From contig NZ_OZ034984.1 of NCBI RefSeq assembly GCF_964030865.1, positions 124,001 to 188,000 on the forward strand: a stretch of 64,000 bases of DNA, written 5' to 3'. Origin of the DNA: Spiroplasma endosymbiont of Dioctria linearis. Lineage in GTDB: Bacteria > Bacillota_I > Bacilli_A > Mycoplasmatales > Mycoplasmataceae. The notes under the pieces were generated by a model that saw nothing but the letters and a program-made list of their open reading frames with translations, had not been told where the DNA came from and made no database searches. The position numbers and the translations under genes are program-made. Positions within the stretch are counted from its first letter, which is position 1. Every line of letters begins with the position of its first letter. This document shows positions 56,652 to 64,000 of the stretch, piece after piece.

Positions 56652-57446
56652 ATGAAGTGATGAATTAGTGACTTTGATGGAACTCTTACATTAAAAGAAA
56701 ATAATCATAAAATTTCTCTTGAAGATGAGAAATTTATTAAGCAATGAACAAAATCGAATAAATTTGTAATTGCTACAGGTAGGGGTTTTTTAGAGTTGGA
56801 TGAAATAATCAAAGAAAAGGGCTTTGATGTAGAATATCGAATAACTAATAATGGAGCTGCAATGTTTAAAAATAGTGAGTCTATTTATGAACTGTCAATT
56901 CCAATGAAAGAAAGAAAACAAATATTAGAAAATCTTAAAAAACTGCACAAGTTTTGTGGTATTAAAATTTCAGATACAAAAAATACTAATATAATATCTG
57001 GAATTGACGAAGTAATTCCGAGATTTAAAGAAACATTAGTATTTTCACATTGATTTAATGTAGAAGATCGATTTCAAGATTTTATGGAAGAAATTTTGCA
57101 AAATGAAAAATTGAACAATATTTCATTATATGCACATGTTCCAGATTTTGATTTAATAACTTACTTATTTAAAAATGTAGAGGGCATTAAAATAGTTAAA
57201 ACAGCGCCATTTGTATTAGAAATAATGCATGAAGATGTTTCTAAACATTTAGGGATCAAATACTTACAAGATAAGTATAAAATTGACAGTAATGATATTG
57301 TTGTTAGTGGTGATGGTGACAATGATTTTGAAATGTTAAAGAGTTTTGAAAACTCATTTGTAATAAAATCAGCTACACCATTAGCGTTAAGTGCTGGTAA
57401 AACTAAAATTAGCTCAGTTAGTGAAATTGGTAAATATATTAAATAG
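56652..57446 (+). CDS. Cof-type HAD phosphatase, second copy
   Basis: 264 aa. The gene opens ATG AAG TGA TGA, giving MKWWISDFDGTLT, so the nucleophile motif is hidden under the standard code. Further motifs: ATGRG, NNGAAMF, and GDGDNDFEML. Less similar to the copy at 53042 than to generic Cof proteins. Ends at a T-run hairpin. Substrate unknown. Confidence 0.88.
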
Positions 57447-57448
57447 AT

Positions 57449-57480
57449 TAAATCAACATTAATGTTGGTTTTTTCTTTTT
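57449..57480 (+). terminator. Terminator
   Basis: AATCAACAT (57451-57459) pairs with ATGTTGGTT (57462-57470), one T-G pair, then T run. It begins right after the HAD stop. Confidence 0.75.
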
Positions 57481-57525
57481 AAATGGTTAATTTTAAAATA
57501 TAATTAAAGAGATAAGAGGTATAAA

Positions 57526-58263
57526 ATGGCAAATCACTATAAACAAATTAGTAGTTTAATATATGACTTTACCAAGCCTCCAGGAACAAGCATTGATGGA
57601 GATTTAGAATTTTATAAGTCTCAACTTTTACCAATTCAGGGAAAGGTATTAGAAGCAGGAGTAGGTAATGGCAGATTATTCATTCCGCTTTTAAAATATA
57701 AAGTTGATATTGTTGGTATTGATAAGTCACAAGAAATGATCAATATTTGTCAAAAAAATTTGGAAAAGGAAAATTTAACAGGGAACTTAATTTGTCAAGA
57801 TTTAGAAGAATATAGAGAACTTGAAACTTATGATTATATTATAGTTCCTAATGCAACTTTCAATTTACTTGAAACAAGAACTAAAGCTAAAAAAGTTTTA
57901 AAGAACTTTTATGACTCTTTAAAACCACAAGGGACCATTATTATTGACTTAATATTGCCCATTGAGTTTAAAGCAGGAACTAATCATGAATATAGTCACT
58001 ATATTGATGATCAAATAATAGTTGTAAAAAATTTAAGTAAGGAAATTAATTGAATTGAACAATATAGCATTAATCAAATAGATTATTATATTAATGAACA
58101 ATTACAAGAAAGCCAAGAATTCAAATTATCTTGATATGGGTGTGAAGAATTTTGTAATATATTAGCAAATATTGGTTTTAATGATGGAGTTTTTATTATA
58201 AACTATGGTAATAAAAGAAACTTAAATGTTAAAACAATTACATTTATTTTTAAAAAAGTTTAA
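57526..58263 (+). CDS. Class I SAM-dependent methyltransferase
   Basis: 245 aa. Rossmann motif I VLEAGVGNGRLFIPL, acidic motif II VGIDKSQEM, LICQDLEEY, and motif IV-like YIIVPNATFNLL. N-terminal YKQISSLIYDFTKP resembles the SAM methyltransferases of small-molecule type. Followed by a ROK gene after 22 bases. Substrate unknown. Confidence 0.85.
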
Positions 58264-58285
58264 AGAAAGAAAAAGGTAAGTAAAT

Positions 58286-59140
58286 ATGAAGTTAGCAGTA
58301 GATATTGGTGGAACATCGATTAGGTTTGCTTTAATTGAAAATAATCAAATAATAAAAAAAGAAGTTATTGATACAGATGGCAATAACATGAAAAAAAACT
58401 TAGATGAAATTAAAGCAACAGTTGATAGTTGAAATGAACAAATTGATTTTATTGGTATTTGTTGTCCTGGGCCTTTAAACTTAAAAAGAGGAACAATTTT
58501 AGTTACTTATAATTTACCTGATTGAAATAATAAATGTATTTTACAAGAATTTAAAGAACTATTTAAAATTGAAAATGTCAAAATAAACAATGATGGTAAT
58601 GTAGCTGCTTTAGGTCAATTTAGCATAAGAAAAAATTTACACTCACTTTTATACTTTACCTTTTCAACTGGAATAGGTGCTGGTTTTATTAACCAAGGAG
58701 AAATATTTGAAGGTTTTAGTGGGGCTGCTTTAGAGATCGCCAATGCTTTACCAATGTATAATAGTGAAAATTCAAATAGAAGTGGAATTGAATTTTTAGC
58801 AAGTGGTAAAAATATTTGCTTACAATTAGCTAAATTAGGAGTAGAAGTTAATTCATCAAAAGAGGCTTTTGACTTATACAAAAAAGGTGATAATCAAATT
58901 GTCAATGCATTTTTTTCAATGATTGAAGAAAAATTAATAAGTTTAATATCTACTGCAATTTACTTTTTTAATCCAGAAATAATAGTATTTGGGGGAAGTG
59001 TTGCAATGTTTAATCAAGACTTTTTTGAATCAATATTTAAAAAAGTAATTGAAATTACAGCAGATATTGGCTATCAAACAAGATTTGAATTTGCTTTAGA
59101 TTTAGATGACTCAACTTTACTAGGATGTTGTCAAATGTAA
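58286..59140 (+). CDS. ROK-family sugar kinase-like protein with altered metal motif
   Basis: 284 aa. N-terminal phosphate motif AVDIGGTSIRFALIE, catalytic-type NNDGNVAALGQF with the Asp, FSTGIGAGFI, and C-terminal IVFGGSVA. The family motif G-E-x-G-H after the Gly-rich loop reads GAALEIAN: the Glu is kept, His is Asn, and the zinc Cys set (CxCGxxGC) is absent. It could be a glucokinase or ManNAc-kinase relative with changed substrate, or a non-catalytic sensor. Confidence 0.83.
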
Positions 59141-59189
59141 AGAAATTTGTTTTTTTATTATAAACTCTTTAAGTAATTTAAGGAGAAAG

Positions 59190-59360
59190 CATATAATATT
59201 TTTAGAAAAAATTCTAATTTTAGGTTTGGTATTATTTTACAATTGTTGGTTTTAAAAGAGCAAAAAGTGGAGATATTTGAGGACTTTTATTAGCAACTAT
59301 TGGTTTAGGATTTTTTAAGGTTTGTAATTGCATATTGTCATTATGAAACTTGAAAAATTA
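59190..59360 (+). pseudogene. Small membrane-protein remnant, frameshifted
   Basis: IFLEKILILGLVLFYNC in one frame continues as VGFKRAKSGDIWGLLLATIG then LGFFKVC in another, with the switch at about 59246. Together these would form a short two-helix membrane protein. AAGGAG lies upstream at 59180, but there is no ATG at the right distance. Rest of the 376-base gap holds only a terminator and the promoter area of the methylase gene. Confidence 0.45.
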
Positions 59361-59427
59361 GCAAAAAAAACAAAAACAAAAACAAGATTTATTAAATAAT
59401 TTAGTTATAAAAAAAATCAAGAAGTTT

Positions 59428-59463
59428 AATATATATCTGCAAAGATATATATTTTCTTTTTTA
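59428..59463 (+). terminator. Terminator before the restriction-type operon
   Basis: 11-bp stem AATATATATCT with AGATATATATT, loop GCAA, followed by TTCTTTTTT. It isolates the methylase operon from upstream transcription. Confidence 0.75.
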
Positions 59464-59516
59464 AGGGCTTGTAATATAAGCTAAAACCATTTATTATAAG
59501 AAAAGTGAGGTTATTT

Positions 59517-60800
59517 ATGAGTGAAATTAAATTTATTGACTTATTTGCTGGTATTGGAGGATTTCATTATGCTCTTAAATCGGCTTTAAATGAACTTCAA
59601 AGTAATCTAAACTCAAAATGTGTATTTGTAAGTGAAATTGATGAATATGCAAAAAAAGTATATTCTAATAATTTTAATTATGATATAAATAAAATTATTA
59701 ATATCAGAGATATTGATAAAAATGATATAGAAAATCATGATTTTTTGTTTGCTGGTTTTCCATGTCAAACGTTTTCTAATGCAGGGAAAAAACTTGGTTT
59801 TATAGATAAAACAAGAGGAACTTTATTTTTTGAAATAGCTGAAATTTTAAAAGTTAAAAAGCCTAAATTTTTTCTCCTTGAAAATGTGAAGCACTTAGTG
59901 AAACATGATAAATCAAGAACTTTCAATTTAATATTAGATACGATTAGAGAATTAGGTTATATAACAACAAAAGAACCATTAATTTTATCTGCAACGGAAA
60001 TAGGTGTTCCCCAAAAAAGAGAAAGAGTATATATAATCGGTGTAAGACAAGATTTGGTATCTGATTTGGAATTTATTGATAAACCAAAAATGAACTTAGA
60101 AAATAAGTATTTGTATAATGAAATAATTGAAAAAGAAGTATTAGAAGATTATTTTGATATGGTTGATAATAAAGTTAAAATAGCAATTGAAGCTTGGGGA
60201 AAGTTTTTAAAAAAAATAAAATTACCTACAAATAGAAGTTTGCCAGTTATTTGATTTGATGATTTGTTTACTTCAAAAAAAAGACAGAATGAAATATTAA
60301 ATGATAACTCAGTTTCTGAATGAAGAAAAAAATATTTAAAGGATATGTGATTAGTTTATAAAGAAAATAAGGAATTTATTGATAAGTGAAAAGAAGAATA
60401 TGGAGTTAAAAATTGACAAGCAAGAGAAAAAAAATTTGAATGACAAGCAGGAAGGGAAAATAAGGACATTAAAAACTCTTTTATCCAACTAAGACAATCT
60501 GGAATAAGATGTAGAAGAAAAGAAAGTTTTCCAACCTTAGTTGCAATGGTACAAACTCCTCTTGTTTATGATGATAAAAGAAAAAAATGAAGATTTTTGA
60601 CACCTAATGAAACTGGTAAATTGCAAAACTTTTATAAAATTAAAAGTGATGATTTTGATTTTAAATTTAAATCTTATTCTGATATATATGGTACTAGTTT
60701 AAGACATGATTTTATTTCTCAGAAACAATTTGGCAATTCAATTAATATAAATGTTGTTAAACAAATTATCAAGTACATTTTAGAAAATTTTTATAAATAG
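59517..60800 (+). CDS. DNA (cytosine-5-)-methyltransferase
   Basis: 427 aa. ATG 59517 lies 7 bases after AAGTGAGG; the GTG inside that site (59505) is rejected. Motif I FIDLFAGIGGFHYAL; motif IV GFPCQTFS with catalytic Cys83; motif VI FLLENVKHL with Glu122; motif VIII QKRERVYIIG near 160; motif IX-like RCRRKESFPTLVAM; motif X near the end (KQFGNSININVVKQI). The target-recognition region (about 190-370) has a Trp/Lys-rich part KWKEEYGVKNWQAREKKFEW whose Trp are UGA. First gene of an operon with HNH, GHKL and Z1 proteins. Recognition sequence cannot be read from the protein. Confidence 0.95.
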
Positions 60801-60811
60801 GAGAAAGTAAA

Positions 60812-61885
60812 ATGATTAAATATAAGAACTTAGTTGATATGATTGAGATAGAAGAAGATTCGAATCAATTTGATATTAGACAAGAAAAATCTAAGGAGAT
60901 TTTTGATGAGTTTATAAAAATACTTTCATCAAAGACTAATATAAAGAGTTTAAAATTTACTTCAAATTCTAAAAAAATTTCTAATAGTTCTTTTGAATTT
61001 GATTTTAATAATAAAAAATATAGTTTAAATATGAATTACATTAAAAACTCTGGAACCAAAAATAATAACAATAAGAGATTTCAAATCAAAAATAATTTAT
61101 ATTTAAAAAATGCAATTAATTCATATTTTGCCTTTTTAAATATAGGAAAAGAAAATTTATTTTTTATTACAAAAGATATTACTAAATTTATAGAAAATTA
61201 TATTCAAAAAGAAGTCTCAAAAAGTTATTCCTCTTTCTGAATTAGTTATAATGATATAAGGAATTTTTTAAATAATAAGGATGATAATTTATTTATTGAT
61301 AAAAAAGGCACTCTTTTTTCAAAGGACCTTAATTTATTAATTGATGCCTTTTTAAATGACTATAATAATAAAAATTCTGAAAGTCCGGCAAAACTCAAAA
61401 CCAGTTTTGATGAAATTGATGATGAGGATATTTTTGATTTTGTTATTGATAATTTTGTAGAAAATGAAGTTGAAGATTTTGATCATAATAATATAAAAAA
61501 TATTGATAATAATAATAAATTAAAAAGAGATAGTAGAATCATTTCTGATTTTTTGAAACAAAATCAATTTTGTAAAGCATGTGACTCTACAACAACTTTT
61601 AGAAAAAGAAATGAAGATATTCAATATTTTGAAGTACATCATTTCATACCATATAATATGAAAACTCAAAAAAATTTTAAAAAAACTTTAGACTCAAAAT
61701 TAAATCTCGTTACATTATGTGCAAATTGCCATAGAAAAATTCATTTATCTTGTAAAGATGAACAAATAATAGTAATAAATAAAATAGCTGATAAAATAAT
61801 AGGTGGTACTTTCATTGAAACGTATCCAGAATATAATCTTGATACGCTTATAAAATGATATGAAGATTTATATAAAAAGGGGTAA
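60812..61885 (+). CDS. HNH endonuclease
   Basis: 357 aa. Residues 1-245 are a low-complexity Asn/Lys/Asp-rich part including a DEIDDEDIFDFVIDNFVENE acidic stretch, possibly the DNA-recognition domain. The HNH core is at about residues 252-312: zinc Cys pair CKAC, EVHHFIPYN (catalytic His pair), NLVTLCANCHRKIH. This is the McrA/HNH type seen in restriction enzymes. Lies 11 bases after the methylase and 3 bases before the GHKL gene, so it is the likely nuclease of the operon. Confidence 0.9.
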
Positions 61886-61888
61886 AAT

Positions 61889-63514
61889 ATGGAAAATATT
61901 TATGAATTAGATTTTAGACCAGACACAAGTATCTATGCAACTTATAAAAGACTTAGTTATACTCAACCATATGCAATAGCAGAATTTGTTGATAATTCAA
62001 CTGCTAGTTTTTTTGAAAATAAAGAAAAACTTTGTGATTTTTATAAAAATAATAATAAAAATTACAAATTATCAATATTTATTCTTTATTCAAATAGTGG
62101 TTCAGAGTCAACTTTGGAAATAAGAGATAATGCTTATGGAATGGAATTAGAAAATTTTAAAAGAGCTGTTATTTTAGGAAAACCACCAAAAAATAAGGGC
62201 GGAAGAAATGAATTTGGAATGGGATTAAAGACAGCAGCAACTTGATTTAGTGATAAATGAACTGTGGAATCATCTGAACTTGGTTCTGATAAAAAGTATA
62301 AAGTCTTAATGGATATTGATAAGATCTCAAAAGAAAGTCCTAACTCTATTCCAATTGATGTTAGCTCAGAAGTTAAAACAAAGCATTATACAAAAATAAC
62401 TTTAGAAAAATTAAATAAACCTTTAAGAACTAAAAAACAAAAGGAAACTTTAGTAAATCTTTTGACGGGTATTTATAGAAAAGATATTAGTAGCAAGGAA
62501 ATAAATATTACTTTTGCAGAATTAAAAGAAAATAAGCTTTATGACTTTAAAGGTGAAGAATTTGAAAAATTATCTTTGATACCACCATTAAAATTCTTAA
62601 AGGTTGAACCAAGAATTGTTCAACCTGGTGAAATAGTAGGTATTGATAAACCAACAGTATGTACAAAAACTATTAATGGAAGTTTTAACTTTGATGGTAC
62701 AGTATATCCCATAAAAGGATTTGTAGGTATTCGTAAAGAGGGTTCAAGAAGTAAAGCAGGTTTGATATTATTTAGAAGGGGTAGAGCAATTATTGGAGGT
62801 TATGAAAATAACTACAGACCAAAGGAAATGTTTGGAGACCAAAGTAGTTTTTCATATCAAAGATTATATGGAGAAATAGAATTGGACAATTTCCCTGCAA
62901 ATCAGGCAAAGGATGGTTTTAGTTGAGATGATGGTTTAGAAGATAGCTTCATTAATTTTATTACTAGAGAAACTTTACAATTAAGAAACTGATCTAATAT
63001 TTTAAGAAAAGTAGATAAAACTGCTATTTCTAAGATAAATAATGAAGACATAAATATTGGTAATAATAATATTAAAAAAATGTTAGGTTCAGATATTAAA
63101 GATATTATTAGTTCAAATAATAAAATTGAATTCATTAGAGCATCAAATGAAATGGAATTAAAAGAAGATAATAGAGAAGAAGAAGTTAAACAATTAGATA
63201 ATATTATTTTCCTAGAAAATAATGGAAAACTTAAAATGACTATTGATAATAGTCAAAAGCCCAAAGAGTGAATTAGTATAAAAATTATAAATGAAATAAA
63301 AAATCATTTTGAGGTTGTGATTCATATTGAACACCAATTTTTTAAGCCATACACAGAAATGCCAGATTTTATAATATTTATTAAAACATTTTCTTTTGCT
63401 TATGTTGCTTCAATTTTAAAATTAAGAAGAGAATCTAATGATTCTAGAGTAGACCCACTTAGAATAACAAATGTAATTAATGATTATTTATTAAACTATA
63501 TAAAAAATAATTAA
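61889..63514 (+). CDS. GHKL ATPase, MORC/MutL-like, restriction-system associated
   Basis: 541 aa. Bergerat-fold ATPase: N box YAIAEFVDNS with Glu32 and Asn36, G1 box RDNAYGM near 80, G2 box NEFGMGLKTAAT near 108-119. The next part (about 200-330) fits an S5-like domain (FNFDGTVYPIKGFVGIRKEG, GLILFRRGRAIIGGYENNY), as in prokaryotic MORC proteins. The C-terminal 200 residues are charged and unrecognised. Genes of this type occur in restriction-modification operons together with Z1 proteins; ATP-driven DNA loop clamp or translocation role is inferred. Confidence 0.87.
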
Positions 63515-63525
63515 AAGGAGAAAAT

Positions 63526-64000
63526 ATGAGTATTAATTTTATTAAGAATTTTGAAGATAAGTACACCTCAAAAATTGGTAAAGAAGGTGTTTCTGAAATA
63601 ATATCAAAAGCTAATGAAATAATAGAAGAATGTATCGATGAAAAAGGTAACACAAAAAACTCAGTTGGAGTTATTGTAGGTAAGGTTCAATCAGGTAAAA
63701 CATCAAATTTCTTAGGCATAATTTCATTAGCATTTGATAAAGGTTTTGATACTGTTTTATTAATTGGAGGATGAGATAATACATTATTGGATCAGAATTA
63801 TACAAGAGCTGAAGAAGTCTTTGGATCTGTTAAAGAAAAAAATAGTTTTAGAATTGAAAGTAAAGTTTATCAAACAAGCGTATTTGATAGTTCAGAAAGT
63901 ATTACAAGTGGATCGGCCGGTAGTTTTTTTGATCCTAAAAATGAAAAAAAAGTTATTGTAACTATTCTTAAGCAACATACTCACTTTAAAAAAGTTATTA
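63526..64000 (+). CDS. Z1-domain P-loop ATPase, partial (cut by window end)
   Basis: First 158 residues only. Walker A VGKVQSGKTSNFLG at about residues 51-64, after a helical N-terminus and GVI strand, then TVLLIGGWDNTLLDQNYTRAEEVF, the LIGG-x-L-x2-Q-x2-R pattern characteristic of Z1 proteins, and VIVTILKQHTHFKKVI. AAGGAG ribosome site; 11 bases after the GHKL gene. The family is usually 700-900 aa, so most of the protein lies outside. Confidence 0.85.

Noticed and set aside
59505-59516. GTG start for the C5 methylase
   Set aside because: This GTG is part of the ribosome-binding sequence AAGTGAGG; the ATG at 59517 has correct spacing and starts at the conserved N-terminus.
59517-64000. Prophage origin for the methylase operon
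   Set aside because: No integrase, capsid, terminase or attachment-site repeat is visible within the window; an island origin is possible but not shown.

Overview
The window reads as a Mollicutes chromosome, most likely Spiroplasma or a close relative. Coding DNA is very AT-rich and UGA clearly encodes tryptophan: it fills conserved Trp positions in nearly every housekeeping protein, so genes look broken under the standard code. All CDS ends given here use UGA = Trp. Further support comes from the surface lipoproteins (MKKLLSLLG...VVAC signals), a Gram-positive PolC, no cell-wall genes, a GlpO/GlpK/GlpF glycerol pathway, and retention of isoprenoid (dxr, ispH) and undecaprenyl (uppS) genes. 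The genus is an inference.

Layout. 1-2.4 kb: decayed IS transposase and a large lipoprotein. 2.6-6.2 kb: thyA-folA-plsC-deoA. 6.2-7.0 kb: a promoter/terminator-delimited small RNA candidate and five tRNAs (Thr, Tyr, Gln, Lys, Leu). 7.0-9.2 kb: small lipoprotein, a CPHC thioredoxin-like lipoprotein, an ArsR repressor, a 22-residue metallothionein-like peptide behind a perfect palindromic operator, and rpmG. 9.3-19.6 kb: pepP, uppS, cdsA, dxr, rseP, polC, rimP. 19.6-22.0 kb: a peptidase-containing (C39) ABC exporter and a small membrane partner. 22.0-24.3 kb: ybeY, dgkA, cdd and an unknown gene between two near-identical short repeats. 24.4-28.2 kb: glpO, glpK, glpF. 28.2-39.1 kb: two membrane proteins, era, recO, glyS, dnaG, rpoD, trmK, nif3-like, and ispH on the minus strand. 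39.1-46.4 kb: accessory block with degenerate coding pieces, two large lipoproteins, a second copy of the IS end, and a very acidic protein. 46.4-51.2 kb: second structured-RNA candidate, double zinc-ribbon protein, RpiR regulator, PTS EIIBC and a GH1 phospho-beta-glucosidase. 51.2-59.1 kb: an unknown 573-aa protein, HAD phosphatases, a NadD-YqeK fusion, mtnN, a second Cys-rich peptide next to an HxlR regulator and a divergent CGTCGC protein, a methyltransferase and a ROK protein. 59.5-64.0 kb: an accessory operon of cytosine-C5 methylase, HNH endonuclease, GHKL (MORC/MutL-like) ATPase and Z1-domain ATPase, cut by the window end.

How it works together. Most of the window is informational and lipid/nucleotide housekeeping in co-directional operons. 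The accessory biology is in four places: the methylase-HNH-GHKL-Z1 locus, best read as an ATP-dependent restriction-modification or defence island; two separate regulator plus Cys-rich micropeptide modules that look like metal or thiol stress responses; the C39 exporter, which has no visible substrate gene; and two RNA candidates sharing a 25-nt motif (21 of 25 identical). GlpO would make hydrogen peroxide, giving a plausible physiological reason for thiol-rich and redox-type modules, but that link is inference.
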